Assembly: GCF_014397255.1 (NCBI RefSeq)
Contig: NZ_CP060724.1
Location: forward strand, 930,001-994,000
Reading direction: 5' to 3'
DNA: 64,000 nucleotides
From: Weissella diestrammenae
GTDB taxonomy: Bacteria; Bacillota; Bacilli; Lactobacillales; Lactobacillaceae
The position numbers and the translations under genes were made by a program. Below, in pieces: positions 54,242 through 64,000 of this stretch; the first letter of the stretch is position 1; every line of letters starts with the position of its first letter. Below the pieces are notes generated by a model. The model had not been told where the DNA came from and searched no databases. It saw nothing but the letters and a program-made list of their open reading frames with translations.

Positions 54242-55255
54242 TTAATATGTGATTGTTAATTTACCAATCAGTTGATTTGAAGTCAGTAACTGATGTGCCT
54301 CGTGGATCGTATCAAGGGATAACCCAGCTAACGTCTGTGTCACAGGCGTTTTATAAGTGTGTGTCGTCAGTAATTCACCAGCGAGCGCTAATATGGTACC
54401 TTGGCTTGCCATGTGATAATGGTAAAGCGATTTAGCGAACATAAATTCCCAGTCAAATGAGGCTGCCTTACTTTTCAAACGTTCAATTGGCAGGGGTGTC
54501 GCATTTTCAACGATGCTGCCAATGTGACCAAAAGGACTAATTAATTCTGCTGCCGCTGTAAAATGTTGATTTGGATTGTGTAAGATTGCAATATATGGGA
54601 TTGTATCGATACCCATGGCTTTAATCTCAGCTAAATAATCTAAACGATGATTAACAACGTGGTCGGCACCAAGTGACTGTACCCAGTCAATCGTCTTGGG
54701 GCGGGATGCTGATGCGATGACAGTCAATCCGAGCCATTTTGCCAGTTGAATCATTGATGAGCCGACCCCACCAGCCCCATTAATAATGAAGATACTTTGA
54801 CCCTGATTGGCATTGGCGCTGGGAATCAAACGAAATTTATCAATGAGTAATTCATAAGCTGTTAAGAAACTAAGTGGTACGCCAGCCAATTGTGCGTCGG
54901 CAATATTAGAAGGTGCGAGTGCCACTAAATCCTCATGCACAGCTTCAAATTCGGCATATGAGCCTTGACGGTTCACGGCGCCAGCAAACATGACGCGATC
55001 GCCGATTTTAAATTTTGAGGCTTGTGCCCCGGTGTCGACAACAGTGCCAACAGCATCATAGCCTAAGATCTTTGGGGTTTGATTTGTGACCGCAACTTGT
55101 GCCTGCTTTAAATCAACCGGGTTGACCGAGACTGCTGAAATTTTGACCAAAAGATCAAATGGTTCAGGTTGTGGTAATGGCGTTTGAATGAGCGTAAGGG
55201 GCACTTGGCTGTCACTGGTTGTCATGATAGTAGTCATAGTTGTTGGTGTCTGCAT
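54242..55255 (-). CDS. zinc-free MDR oxidoreductase (quinone oxidoreductase/ADH-like)
   Basis: 337 residues. GroES-like N-terminal domain (VKISAVSVNPVDLKQAQ, ILGYDAVGTVVDTG), then a Rossmann domain with INGAGGVGSSMIQLAKWLG as the NADPH loop. The zinc-ligand cysteines of alcohol dehydrogenases are lacking, so it belongs to the zinc-independent quinone/enone reductase branch. TTTGGAGG sets the start at 55255 rather than the upstream ATG. Confidence 0.88.
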   Translation of the reverse strand: MQTPTTMTTIMTTSDSQVPLTLIQTPLPQPEPFDLLVKISAVSVNPVDLKQAQVAVTNQTPKILGYDAVGTVVDTGAQASKFKIGDRVMFAGAVNRQGSYAEFEAVHEDLVALAPSNIADAQLAGVPLSFLTAYELLIDKFRLIPSANANQGQSIFIINGAGGVGSSMIQLAKWLGLTVIASASRPKTIDWVQSLGADHVVNHRLDYLAEIKAMGIDTIPYIAILHNPNQHFTAAAELISPFGHIGSIVENATPLPIERLKSKAASFDWEFMFAKSLYHYHMASQGTILALAGELLTTHTYKTPVTQTLAGLSLDTIHEAHQLLTSNQLIGKLTITY

Positions 55256-55272
55256 TAATATACCTCCAAAAG

Positions 55273-55314
55273 TTATCATGTGATAAGACATCTGCGTTAA
55301 TACAGATGTCTTAT
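55273..55314 (-). promoter_or_regulatory. two palindromes in the oxidoreductase leader
   Basis: TTATCATGTGATAA (55273-55286) is a 14-bp palindrome; ATAAGACATCTG (55283-55294) pairs perfectly with CAGATGTCTTAT (55303-55314) around 8 bases. A minus-strand TATAAT lies at 55340-55345, so both are within the 5' leader, as an operator or a transcript hairpin. Confidence 0.55.
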
Positions 55315-55489
55315 TTAGTTAGCGTTTTTCATTACAATTATTATAACCTTTTCTAAAATAACATGGGTGGGGAAGAATAAAATCGTAAGTTGATGTGATA
55401 CAAGTTGCTTTTAAAATGTTGTTTTAAAGCATGTCGTGCCTGTACATTAATGGGGTTTATTGAAAAATTAAAAAAATCTCACCAAAACA

Positions 55490-55519
55490 TTTGCACTCTC
55501 GTTGTTAGAGTGCTAAAAT
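55490..55519 (+). promoter_or_regulatory. CIRCE element overlapping the clpE promoter
   Basis: TTTGCACTC-N9-GAGTGCTAA (55490-55516) matches the HrcA-binding CIRCE consensus with one arm mismatch. The promoter TTGCAC (55491-55496), 17 bases, TAAAAT (55514-55519) lies inside it, so HrcA binding would block transcription. Confidence 0.85.
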
Positions 55520-55529
55520 ATAAATACAA

Positions 55530-55546
55530 GGTCAAGGAAGGTCAGG
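55530..55546 (+). promoter_or_regulatory. CtsR box of clpE
   Basis: GGTCAAG-GAA-GGTCAGG, two heptads with a 10-base period as in the CtsR consensus, just after the predicted start of transcription. Confidence 0.8.
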
Positions 55547-55607
55547 ATTGATATGACATCTTTAATCTGAGTAGATAAACAGGTAATAAATGAGGAGGAT
55601 ACAGAAT

Positions 55608-57716
55608 ATGGCAAATTATGATCCATTTGGTTTCTCAAATTTTGATGATATTTTTAATGCAATGAATGGCGATTTAGATCGTCAACGGCAACGGCAAGCC
55701 CAAATGCAACGGGCAGCGGCTGAACAGCAACGGCAACGACAAGCCCAAATGCAAAACAACGGGAATGGTAACGACGGTGATAGTTTACTTGAACAATTTG
55801 GAATGAATATGACTGAAATGGCAAGGAAGGGTAAGTTTGACCCAGTCATTGGTCGTGACCCTGAAATTGCACGGGTGATTGAAATTTTGAATCGTCGTAC
55901 TAAGAATAATCCCGTTTTGATTGGTGAAGCTGGTGTCGGTAAGACGGCAGTGGTCGAGGGATTAGCACAAGCCATTGTTGATGGTCAGGTGCCTTCAAAG
56001 TTACAAGGTAAAGAAGTCATTCGCTTGGACGTGGTGTCATTAGTCCAAGGTACCGGCGTACGAGGACAGTTTGAAGAACGTATGCAAAAATTGATGGCAG
56101 AAGTGTCAAAGCGTGAAGACGTGATTTTGTTCATTGATGAGATCCATGAGATTATGGGTGCAGGTACAGCTGGCGAAGGTTCTATGGACGCTGGTAATAT
56201 TTTGAAGCCGGCTTTGGCACGTGGTGAGTTCCAATTAGTTGGAGCGACAACGCTCAATGAGTATCGACAAATTGAAAAGGATGCTGCGATTGCACGTCGT
56301 TTCCAAACGGTTCAAGTTGATGAACCAACGACTGAAGAAGCCTTACAAATTTTGCAAGGCATCCGTGGCCGCTATGAAGATTATCATAAGGTCAAGTATA
56401 GTGATGCAGCACTGGAAGCTGCGGTTGATTTGTCAAACCGCTATATTCCAGAACGTTTCTTACCTGATAAGGCCATTGATTTAATGGACGAGGCAGGGTC
56501 ACGTAAGAACTTGGCAATTAAAGTGGAGGATCCACAAAAGTTAGAGAAACAAATTGCATACGCTGAAAAAATGAAACAGCAATCAATTGATGATGAAGAT
56601 TATGAAAAGGCTGGTTACTGGCGTGACCAAGTTGAACAGTTAAATCGACAAAAGAAAGCTGCACAAGAATCACAGCCAGTGAAGGATGGACAACAGGTTA
56701 TTGATGTCGCAGATATTCAAACGATCGTTGAAGAAAAGACTGGTATTCCGGTCGGTGACTTACAAGATGCTGAGCAACAACAATTAAAGCATCTTGCGCA
56801 AAATTTGGCGGATCACGTTATCGGGCAAACGGAAGCCACCCAAAAGATTGCACGGGCTATTCGTCGTAATCGGGTTGGATTCAATAAGGCTAATCGGCCA
56901 ATTGGTAGTTTCTTATTTGTCGGTCCGACCGGTGTTGGAAAGACTGAAACGGCTAAACAGCTTGCAAAAGAGTTATTTGGTACAACTGATAGTATGATTC
57001 GTTTTGACATGTCAGAATATATGGAAAAGCATAGTGTTTCGAAGTTGATTGGAGCACCGGCTGGTTATATCGGTTATGAGGAGTCGGGTCAGTTAACAGA
57101 AGCAGTCCGCAGACACCCATACTCATTAATTTTGTTAGATGAGGTGGAAAAGGCACATCCAGATGTAATGAATATGTTTTTGCAAATTCTAGATGATGGT
57201 CGGTTGACTGACGCACAAGGACATACCGTCTCATTCAAGGATACCATCATTATTATGACATCAAATGCAGGAACGGGTGTTAATGTTGGTAAAGTTGGCT
57301 TTGATGCTAAGGATGATCAAAATGAACAAGCATCAGTTGCAAGTGAGTTAATGGATCGGCTAGCACCGTACTTCAAGCCAGAATTTTTGAACCGGTTTGA
57401 TGGCATTGTTGAGTTCAACGCTTTGTCGAAAGACGACTTGCTGAAGATTGTTCGTTTGATGTTAAATGACATGAATGAAACGATTGCGCCTACTGGTTTA
57501 ACGATCGAAGTGACTAAGCCCGCTGTGGAGCGCCTTGTGACATTGGGTTACAATCCGGCTATGGGTGCACGACCATTGCGGCGTGTGATTCAAGAACAAT
57601 TAGAAGATCAGATTGCAGACTTTTATCTGGATAATCCAGAAATTAAAAAGTTGAAGGCTGAACTTCGTGACGACGAGATTAAAATTGTGGCTGCTGATGA
57701 AACTGTCACGGTCTAA
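55608..57716 (+). CDS. clpE: Clp ATPase of the ClpE type lacking the zinc finger
   Basis: 702 residues. Two AAA+ modules: Walker A GEAGVGKT with [10 protein letters not shown], and Walker A GPTGVGKT with [13 protein letters not shown]. Between them a UVR/M-domain helix [14 protein letters not shown]. The body follows ClpE ([18 protein letters not shown]). The N-terminus is a Gln/Arg-rich repeat region (residues 24-50) where ClpE normally has a four-cysteine zinc finger; the protein has no such cysteines. GAGGAGG sets the ATG at 55608. Expected to pair with ClpP under heat stress. Confidence 0.9.
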   Translation: MANYDPFGFSNFDDIFNAMNGDLDRQRQRQAQMQRAAAEQQRQRQAQMQNNGNGNDGDSLLEQFGMNMTEMARKGKFDPVIGRDPEIARVIEILNRRTKNNPVLIGEAGVGKTAVVEGLAQAIVDGQVPSKLQGKEVIRLDVVSLVQGTGVRGQFEERMQKLMAEVSKREDVILFIDEIHEIMGAGTAGEGSMDAGNILKPALARGEFQLVGATTLNEYRQIEKDAAIARRFQTVQVDEPTTEEALQILQGIRGRYEDYHKVKYSDAALEAAVDLSNRYIPERFLPDKAIDLMDEAGSRKNLAIKVEDPQKLEKQIAYAEKMKQQSIDDEDYEKAGYWRDQVEQLNRQKKAAQESQPVKDGQQVIDVADIQTIVEEKTGIPVGDLQDAEQQQLKHLAQNLADHVIGQTEATQKIARAIRRNRVGFNKANRPIGSFLFVGPTGVGKTETAKQLAKELFGTTDSMIRFDMSEYMEKHSVSKLIGAPAGYIGYEESGQLTEAVRRHPYSLILLDEVEKAHPDVMNMFLQILDDGRLTDAQGHTVSFKDTIIIMTSNAGTGVNVGKVGFDAKDDQNEQASVASELMDRLAPYFKPEFLNRFDGIVEFNALSKDDLLKIVRLMLNDMNETIAPTGLTIEVTKPAVERLVTLGYNPAMGARPLRRVIQEQLEDQIADFYLDNPEIKKLKAELRDDEIKIVAADETVTV

Positions 57717-57746
57717 ATGAAATCTGTGGCGAAGCGGTATAAACAT

Positions 57747-57824
57747 TAAAAAAGATAGCATGACCTCATTCAAAAAACGGGTGGCACGTTTGATGAAGGT
57801 TAAGTCGGCTATCTTTTTGTTTGA
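57747..57824 (+). terminator. long hairpin terminator after clpE
   Basis: AAAAAAGATAGC pairs with GGCTATCTTTTTG; the loop forms a further imperfect stem between GACCTCATTCAAA and TTTGATGAAGGTTAAGTC. Confidence 0.75.
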
Positions 57825-57878
57825 AAGCGCATTCATAAATGTTGAATGTGGTAAAATATGTGTAAAGGAGGGCATTCT

Positions 57879-58166
57879 ATGGATTTTGAATATGAACCAG
57901 GTCGATTGTTTCATCGAAATGAAACGGGACAAGTTGATGCAGAAATTTTATTTCCGGCCATTGAAAACGGTCGTGTTTGGTCGATTGATTCAACGATTGT
58001 CGCACCCGAACTTCGCGGACAAGGCGTTGCTAGTCAGTTGTTAGCAGCAGTGATTGAACGCGCACAAGCAGCAGATGTTAAGTTACGGCCGATTTGCTCG
58101 TATGCAAAGAAAAAATTCATGACGACACCGGCCTATCAAAAGTTGGAATGGCACAATCCAGATTAA
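57879..58166 (+). CDS. small GNAT-like acetyltransferase (YidJ/PF14542 type)
   Basis: 95 residues. STIVAPELRGQGVASQLLAAVIERAQ is the acetyl-CoA loop, and LRPICSYAKKKFMTTPAYQKL the C-terminal signature of the minimal Gcn5-related family. Function unknown. AAAGGAGGGC sets the ATG at 57879. Confidence 0.85.
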   Translation: MDFEYEPGRLFHRNETGQVDAEILFPAIENGRVWSIDSTIVAPELRGQGVASQLLAAVIERAQAADVKLRPICSYAKKKFMTTPAYQKLEWHNPD

Positions 58167-58169
58167 TCG

Positions 58170-58205
58170 TATTGTTTAAGCATTCTTTTAGAAGAATGCT
58201 TTATT
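58170..58205 (+). terminator. terminator after the small GNAT gene
   Basis: AAGCATTCTTTT...AGAAGAATGCTTTATTATTT; short stem with U-rich tail. Stem AGCATTCTTTTAGAAGAATGCT is nearly self-complementary. Confidence 0.6.
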
Positions 58206-58259
58206 ATTTATGAGGAAAGTCCGGTATAATAGTAACCATCAGATAAAAGGAGTGGATTT

Positions 58260-58805
58260 ATGACACGTCGATTTGCAATTGTGACCAAATATCAAGATGC
58301 GGGTTTGCACTTACCCAAAAGAGCAACTAAACAAGCGGCAGGCTATGATTTTGAAGCTGCTGAAGATTTCATTTTACCAACGATTTGGAAATTGAATTTT
58401 ATTAAACTATTATTTGGACTTTTCAAAGGCGAAACAATGACTGAGACAGATTACTTGACGGCAGATCAAGCTTTAAAGCCGTTGCTGGTGCCAACTGGGA
58501 TTAAAGCGTACATGAATCATGATGAATATTTGATGCTGGCAAATCGCTCGTCTGGCCCACTCAAACGACGCTTGATTTTACCAAATGGGGTTGGTGTCAT
58601 CGATGCTGATTATGCCGATAATGAAAGCAATGAAGGCGAAATTTTTATTCAGTTGCTTAATTTTGGTGTCAAAGATGTTCAGATAAAAAAGGGTGAACGT
58701 ATCGGACAAGGTATTTTCATGCCATTTTTGGTAACTGATGATGATGCGCAAGATAGTAAGCAGGACCGTGTCAGTGGATTTGGTTCAACGGGGGATAAAA
58801 AATAA
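58260..58805 (+). CDS. dut: dUTP diphosphatase
   Basis: 181 residues, trimeric dUTPase. Conserved motifs in order: AAGYDFEA (1), ANRSSGPLKRR (2), GVGVIDADYADN (3), GERIGQGIF (4) and SGFGSTG (5, the P-loop-like tail). An insertion of about 40 residues with hydrophobic IWKLNFIKLLFGLF between motifs 1 and 2 makes it longer than most, as in other lactic acid bacteria. Overlaps the radA start by one base. Confidence 0.93.
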   Translation: MTRRFAIVTKYQDAGLHLPKRATKQAAGYDFEAAEDFILPTIWKLNFIKLLFGLFKGETMTETDYLTADQALKPLLVPTGIKAYMNHDEYLMLANRSSGPLKRRLILPNGVGVIDADYADNESNEGEIFIQLLNFGVKDVQIKKGERIGQGIFMPFLVTDDDAQDSKQDRVSGFGSTGDKK

Positions 58806-60180
58806 TGGCAAAGGCAAAAACGCAATTTGTTTGTACGAATTGTGGGTATGTCTCGCAACGTTACCTTGGTCGTTGTGCAAACTGTGGTGCCTGGGGAACA
58901 CTCGTTGAAGAAGTCATACCAACTGAAAAAGTCGATCGTAAAAATCGTGTGAATTTAGCAGGACAAGTGGCAAAGGTTGAACGTCTTAATCAAGTGTCAT
59001 TAGCTGAAGTGCCGCGTGTGAAAACGGCGTTAACTGAATTCAATCGGGTGCTAGGGGCGGTGTAGTACCTGGATCGATGGTGCTTATCGGTGGTGATCCT
59101 GGGATTGGTAAGTCAACGTTACTTTTACAAGTTTCTGGACAATTAGCAGACCAGGGGACGGTTTTGTATGTATCAGGTGAAGAAAGTGCTGCGCAAATCA
59201 AATTACGTGCTGAACGTTTAGGTGTGCAAGATAATGAACAATTTTTACTGTATCCAGAGACTGATATGGCACAAATTCGGAAAGCCATTGATGAATATCA
59301 ACCGGAATTTGTGATTATTGACTCGATTCAGACGATGCAACAACCAGATATTGCTTCAGCGGTTGGTTCGGTCGCTCAAATTCGGGAAACGACGGCAGAA
59401 CTATTACAAATTGCCAAAACAAATGGCATCACAATTTTTATTGTTGGCCATGTGACCAAAGAAGGCGCGATTGCTGGACCTAAAATTTTAGAGCATATGG
59501 TTGATACTGTTTTATATTTTGAAGGGGATAACCAAAGAAGTTTTCGACTTTTGCGGGCTGTTAAAAATCGTTTTGGTTCGACCAATGAACTCGGTATTTT
59601 CGAGATGCAACAAGAAGGGCTTTCTGAAGTGTTAAATCCTTCAGAAATGTTTTTGGAAGAACGGTTGCAAGATGCGACTGGGTCAGCGGTTGTTGTGACA
59701 TTAGAAGGCTCGAGGCCGGTGTTAGTCGAAGTGCAAGCGCTTGTCACGCCAACCGCATTTGGTAATGCCCAGCGGACGAGTTCAGGCATTGACCGAAATC
59801 GTGTGACGTTATTAATGGCTGTGCTTGAAAAACGAGCGAATTTACTGTTACAAAATCAAGATGCTTATGTGCGTGCAGCTGGTGGCGTCAGGCTGAACGA
59901 ACCGGCGGTCGACTTAGCGATTGCGGTCGCGATTGCATCGAGTTATCAGAATGTTGGTACGCGTGCGACCGATGCCTTCATCGGTGAAATTGGTTTGACC
60001 GGTGAATTGCGACGCATTCCGCGTGTAAAAGACCGCATTGCTGAGGCAAAAAAGTTAGGGTTTAAACGGATTTTTGTGCCGAAGAACAGTATGACCAAGC
60101 AAGATAAAATCACGGATATTCAAGTGATTGCGGTAGGAACACTTGAAGAAGCGTTGCAAGTGGCTTTGAAAATTGACTAG
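58805..60180 (+). pseudogene. radA: DNA repair protein RadA, frameshifted
   Basis: RecA-like branch-migration ATPase. The first frame (58805-59065) has the four-cysteine zinc finger CTNCG...CANCG and runs to a stop after VLGAV. One more G in the four-G tract at 59054-59057 gives LGGGVVPGS and joins the rest: Walker [17 protein letters not shown] motif and the Lon-like C-terminal domain ([27 protein letters not shown]) to 60180. Everything else is intact; a sequencing error is likely. The downstream ATG at 59077 would give a product without the zinc finger. Confidence 0.88.
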
Positions 60181-60204
60181 AGTATGAAAACAGGAGAGAA
60201 GCAA

Positions 60205-61317
60205 ATGCGAAAACGAATTATTCAATTAGCGTTTATGCTAGGTGGTGCCGCTTTTGGAATCACTTTTTTGCCAATCTTGTGGGACGTAATAGGGTATTCA
60301 AATTTATTGTGGGTTAACAATCCAATTACGGATTTTATCCTCGGTGCACTTATTTTTTTCCTATTAAGTCTTACTGCATGGCGATTAGTTGACCGAGCGC
60401 TGAAGCAAGTTGAAACAATTTTGAGTGAGGAATCACCCCTTAAATTGTTACTTGGTAGTTTGAGTATGATGATCGGTTTGGTTTTAGCAGTGCTAATTAC
60501 CTCACCATTGCGTAGTATTCAGGGAAATGTATTTTTAAATGCCGGCGTGCCGATTTTAGTTATGTTAGCGATGGGCTACTTGGGTTATCGGATTGGTACT
60601 GGCAGGATGGAGGATGTTTATCATTTTGTCGGGACAATTACTTCGCGACTTCGAATTCGTTCGACGCGCGGGTCTGACAAAGAAAGCGATGTATTAACCA
60701 CTGAAGAAAACAACTATCATCATTATAAAATTCTAGATACGAATATTTTGATTGATGGTCGCATTTTAGAATTAGTGAAGACTGGTTGGATTGAGGGGAC
60801 GTTATTGGTGCCTAATTTCGTCTTGTACGAATTGCAGTATATTGCGGATGCTGGTGAGCCTCTCAAACGAGTGCGTGGCCGTCGTGGATTGGATATCTTA
60901 AATGAATTGCGTCGGTACGAAACGATGCCACTAGAGATGTGGGACGGTGATTATGAGGATATCAAGGAAGTTGACGAAAAATTGATTCGGTTAGCACAAG
61001 AGTTAAACGGCATCTTAGTCACAAATGATTTTAACTTGAATAAAGTGACCCGCTTTCAAAATGTTGAGGTACTCAATTTAAATGCATTAGCCGGTGCGCT
61101 ACGAACGAGTGTTGCAGTCGGAGAACATTTGGAAATCACATTGGTTAAAAATGGTCGCGAACGGCAACAGGCCATTGGTTATCTCGATGATGGCACGATG
61201 GTGGTGGTGGAGGATGGACAAACCCATCTTCAAGAAACGGTTGCCGTTGAGGTGACTTCGAGCCTTCAAACCGATGCTGGGCGTATGATTTTTGGTAATT
61301 ATTTAGCAACGGTATAG
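60205..61317 (+). CDS. PIN/TRAM domain membrane protein (YacL family)
   Basis: 370 residues: four N-terminal membrane helices (to about residue 135), a PIN nuclease-like domain beginning KILDTNILIDGRI with acidic residues at VTNDFNLNK, and a C-terminal TRAM RNA-binding domain (VAVGEHLEITLVKNGRERQQAIGYLDDGTMVVVEDG). Family place in the dut-radA-yacL-gltX order. GGAGAGAAG sets the start at 60205. Confidence 0.9.
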   Translation: MRKRIIQLAFMLGGAAFGITFLPILWDVIGYSNLLWVNNPITDFILGALIFFLLSLTAWRLVDRALKQVETILSEESPLKLLLGSLSMMIGLVLAVLITSPLRSIQGNVFLNAGVPILVMLAMGYLGYRIGTGRMEDVYHFVGTITSRLRIRSTRGSDKESDVLTTEENNYHHYKILDTNILIDGRILELVKTGWIEGTLLVPNFVLYELQYIADAGEPLKRVRGRRGLDILNELRRYETMPLEMWDGDYEDIKEVDEKLIRLAQELNGILVTNDFNLNKVTRFQNVEVLNLNALAGALRTSVAVGEHLEITLVKNGRERQQAIGYLDDGTMVVVEDGQTHLQETVAVEVTSSLQTDAGRMIFGNYLATV

Positions 61318-61424
61318 TTGAAAACAGCAACAAAATGGCGTAAATTAGACAATGGTTTTATTTTATCAAGTACCAAACATCATAGTGTTTGGTTAAATTA
61401 GTTTTAGGGAAGAGGACAACATTC

Positions 61425-62921
61425 ATGACGGATAGTAGTGAGAAAAAAGTACGCGTAAGGTATGCCCCATCACCAACGGGCTATTTGCATATTGGAAATA
61501 CACGGACGGCCTTGTTTAATTGGCTTTTTGCGCGCCATTATAATGGTGAGTTTATTATCCGGATTGAAGATACCGACACGTCACGTAATGTGGCTGATGG
61601 GGAAGAATCGCAATTTGATAATCTGGCGTGGTTGGGATTGGATTGGGATGAGTCACCTCGTAATCCTGGTAAGTATGGTCCTTATCGGCAGTCAGAACGA
61701 TTAGATATCTATAAAAAGTATATTGATGAGTTGTTGGCCCGTGGATTGGCATATAAATCATATAAAACGTCAGAAGAGCTAGAAGCTGAGCGAGAAGCCC
61801 AAATTGCTGCCAAGCAAGCACCACATTATGTCTATGAGTATGCAGGTATGAGTGATGAAGAAATCACCGCGGCTCAAGCAGCAGCGGAAGCTAAAGGCTT
61901 GCCAGCGGTTGTCCGCTTCCGAGTACCAGTTGAAAAGACGTATGTTTGGGATGACTTGGTTAAGGGTCACGTGTCCATCGGGGCAGAACAAGTTGGTGGT
62001 GACTGGGTGATTCAAAAAGCTGATGGGATGCCAACATATAATTTCGCGGTCGTAATTGATGATCATTTGATGGAAATTTCACACGTACTTCGTGGTGACG
62101 AGCATGTCTCGAACACACCTAAACAACTAATGATTTATGATGCGTTTGATTGGGAAGCACCGGTATATGGGCACATGACTTTGATTTTGAATGCCGAAAC
62201 AGGTAAGAAATTATCAAAGCGTGACAACAACGTGATTGCCTTCATTTCTCAATACCGGGAAATGGGTTATTTGCCAGAAGCCATGCTTAATTTTATCGTT
62301 TTGTTAGGTTGGTCACCAGTTGGTGAAGCTGAGATATTTACAACGAAACAATTGGTTAAGATGTTTGATCCTGACCGCCTATCAAAATCACCAGCTAAAT
62401 TTGATAATAAGAAATTAGCTTGGGTGAATAATCAATGGATAAAAAAGATTGATAGTGCCGTCTTATTTGATAAGCTCCTGCATGAATTAATTACTGCTGG
62501 TTATATTCAAGCTGAAGATTTGACCGCTGAAAAGTTGCAATGGGTGCGTCAAGTTTTGAGTTTGCATCAAGATGGTATTTCATATACGTCACAGATTGTA
62601 CCACTAGTAAAGCCTGTTTTCTTTGATTTAACAGCAAAAGCTGATTTGAGTGAAGAATCTCTGGCATGGCTTGCTAAAGATTACGTGCCTGAATTGTTAA
62701 CCAATTGGGTTGCTAAGCTTGAAGCTTTGCCAATTTTTGATTCAGCAGCGATTGTCGAGACTATTCGTGCCGTTCAAAACGAAATGGGGATCAAGGGCCG
62801 TGATTTGTGGATGCCAATTCGTATTACATCATCTCGTGTGAACGAAGGGCCTAATTTAGGGGATGTATTGGAATTGCTTGGCCGAGAAGCGACAATTAAG
62901 AATATTAAAGAATTTTTGTAA
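61425..62921 (+). CDS. gltX: glutamyl-tRNA synthetase
   Basis: 498 residues, class I synthetase. HIGH motif as YLHIGNTRTALFNWLFAR, KMSKS as KLSKRDN. In lactic acid bacteria it is expected to be non-discriminating and also charge tRNA-Gln, which is then amidated; that is family knowledge. AAGAGGAC precedes the ATG at 61425; an upstream in-frame start lacks a site. Confidence 0.96.
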   Translation: MTDSSEKKVRVRYAPSPTGYLHIGNTRTALFNWLFARHYNGEFIIRIEDTDTSRNVADGEESQFDNLAWLGLDWDESPRNPGKYGPYRQSERLDIYKKYIDELLARGLAYKSYKTSEELEAEREAQIAAKQAPHYVYEYAGMSDEEITAAQAAAEAKGLPAVVRFRVPVEKTYVWDDLVKGHVSIGAEQVGGDWVIQKADGMPTYNFAVVIDDHLMEISHVLRGDEHVSNTPKQLMIYDAFDWEAPVYGHMTLILNAETGKKLSKRDNNVIAFISQYREMGYLPEAMLNFIVLLGWSPVGEAEIFTTKQLVKMFDPDRLSKSPAKFDNKKLAWVNNQWIKKIDSAVLFDKLLHELITAGYIQAEDLTAEKLQWVRQVLSLHQDGISYTSQIVPLVKPVFFDLTAKADLSEESLAWLAKDYVPELLTNWVAKLEALPIFDSAAIVETIRAVQNEMGIKGRDLWMPIRITSSRVNEGPNLGDVLELLGREATIKNIKEFL

Positions 62922-62928
62922 ACAATAG

Positions 62929-62958
62929 AAATAGTAGGCGTTCGCTTGCTATTTTTTT
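62929..62958 (+). terminator. terminator after gltX
   Basis: AAATAGTAGGCG pairs with CGCTTGCTATTTTTTT around a two-base loop with one mismatch; T run. Confidence 0.85.
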
Positions 62959-63089
62959 GTGCACCGTGGGCGATGAGTCATTTGCTAATCGTGGATTAAA
63001 TCGCACAATCTATTTGGTTAATGATGATTAGCGGTGTTGTCAATGTCAGCTAGGTAAAGCCTTGAATTAGTGTTAATTAGGCTAATCGC

Positions 63090-63117
63090 TTGAAATTTAT
63101 TGAAATACTTGTATACT
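63090..63117 (+). promoter_or_regulatory. promoter of pheS
   Basis: TTGAAA (63090-63095), 16-base spacer, TATACT (63112-63117). Confidence 0.65.
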
Positions 63118-63123
63118 TAAGGC

Positions 63124-63362
63124 ATAAACTTTGAACGACCTAGTAAAGGGAAGATATTAGTCCAGAGAGCGATAAATAGTGGGAAGTCGCCTAATCATCT
63201 AGCTTGAATTTCAGTCGGGAGTTTGTCAGTTGATAAGGCTGGCACGGTTCATCATCGTTATGAGATGCCTAAGTATTATGAGATGGTTCATAATAAAAAT
63301 TGGGTGGTACCACGTTAAATTAACGTCCCTTTGGCATGTTTATCATGCCAAAGGGATTTTTT
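63124..63362 (+). promoter_or_regulatory. T-box riboswitch of pheS
   Basis: Contains the T-box GGGTGGTACCACG (63302-63314), stem I elements (AGAGAGCG and GGGAAG regions) and a likely specifier TTC (Phe) in CGGTTCATC near 63248. A strong terminator CCCTTTGGCATG...CATGCCAAAGGG with T run (63327-63362) follows; uncharged tRNA-Phe would favour the antiterminator. Confidence 0.9.
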
Positions 63363-63394
63363 AATTAAATTGATAGATAAAAGAGGAGAATAGC

Positions 63395-64000
63395 ATGAGT
63401 TTGGCTGATGAATTAGCGCAATTACGCGAACGGGCAATGCATGATATTTCAGTGGTGGCCACTGACTTAAAGACATTGCATCAAACCCGCGTTGATTGGC
63501 TTGGAAAAAAGGGACCTTTGACAGAAGTATTGCGGGGCATGAAAGATTTAACGCCTGAGGAACGACCAGCAATTGGCGCCTTAGCCAATGAGGTGCGTGA
63601 TGCATTAACACAAGCGATTACTGATCGACAATCAGCATTAGAAGCTGAGGCGCTGACCAAGCAACTTGCTCAAGAAACGATTGACGTAACTTTGCCAGGT
63701 AAACCAGTTCATCAAGGTCAGCCACATGTTTTGCAACAAATCATTGAATCACTCGAAGATCAATTTATGGGGATGGGTTATCAAATTGTTGAGGGTCCAG
63801 AAGTCGAACAAGATCAATACAATTTCGAAATGATGAATTTGCCAAAAGACCACCCAGCACGTGATATGCAGGACACATTTTACATCACACCTGATATTTT
63901 AATGCGGACACAAACCTCACCAGTGCAAGCACGGACATTAGAAACGCATGATTTTAATGCTGGGCCATTGAAAATGATTTCACCCGGTCGAGTTTATCGT
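63395..64000 (+). CDS. pheS: phenylalanyl-tRNA synthetase alpha subunit, 5' part
   Basis: 202 codons are present and the frame is open at the window end. Begins [19 protein letters not shown] (coiled-coil arm), then the class II core: VWPs-type [36 protein letters not shown] and the motif-2 approach [12 protein letters not shown]. Catalytic subunit of the alpha2beta2 enzyme. GAGGAG precedes the ATG. Confidence 0.95.
   Translation, partial: MSLADELAQLRERAMHDISVVATDLKTLHQTRVDWLGKKGPLTEVLRGMKDLTPEERPAIGALANEVRDALTQAITDRQSALEAEALTKQLAQETIDVTLPGKPVHQGQPHVLQQIIESLEDQFMGMGYQIVEGPEVEQDQYNFEMMNLPKDHPARDMQDTFYITPDILMRTQTSPVQARTLETHDFNAGPLKMISPGRVYR

Overview
The window is chromosomal DNA from a low-GC Gram-positive lactic acid bacterium. 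The gene orders rapZ-yvcK-whiA-clpP and dut-radA-PIN/TRAM-gltX, the paired CIRCE and CtsR sites, the pheS T-box and the Ddl with Phe in the omega loop (the D-Ala-D-Lac ligase signature) point to a Weissella/Leuconostoc-type member of the Lactobacillaceae. Species cannot be named from the sequence.

Layout. 1-25.3 kb is core chromosome: the 3' end of a Ppx/GppA gene, an ECF S component, uvrA, a KimA-type transporter, ddl, a GH43 xylosidase behind a promoter bracketed by two operator-like palindromes, pnuC, mntH behind a structured leader, uspA, rapZ-yvcK-whiA, clpP with a CtsR box, and an oligopeptide ABC operon whose oppF carries a frameshift.

About 25.5-50.9 kb is an integrated conjugative element. 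It carries a VirB-like secretion system (TcpC/VirB8, small TcpD- and TcpE-like proteins, a VirB6-like membrane protein, a lysozyme+CHAP VirB1, VirB4, a TcpA coupling ATPase), an oriT-like palindrome of the ICEBs1/Tn916 type, and a MOBT (Rep_trans) relaxase. No tyrosine or serine integrase is visible; the only recombinase is an IS30-family DDE protein beside the relaxase. Cargo includes an MntA-HepT toxin-antitoxin pair, an AbiH-like phage defence gene set between virB4 and tcpA, two ArdA antirestriction genes, an LPXTG protein, a thioester-domain adhesin and two CHAP-type secreted proteins. The most unusual stretch is 45.7-46.7 kb: four copies of a conserved RNA-like repeat, three ending in terminators that face minus-strand promoters, with one interval encoding a 51-residue hydrophobic peptide. 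This looks like a multicopy convergent-RNA (type I toxin-antitoxin-like) or replication/transfer control locus.

51-64 kb returns to core chromosome: marR-GNAT-DUF1905, two small membrane proteins, tRNA-Gln(CUG), rpmF, an MDR oxidoreductase, a ClpE-type ATPase under CIRCE and CtsR sites, dut, radA (frameshifted), a PIN/TRAM protein, gltX, and pheS behind a T-box.

Four genes (oppF, a small element paralog, the adhesin and radA) are each broken by a homopolymer that is one base short. This pattern suggests systematic sequence error rather than four real pseudogenes.
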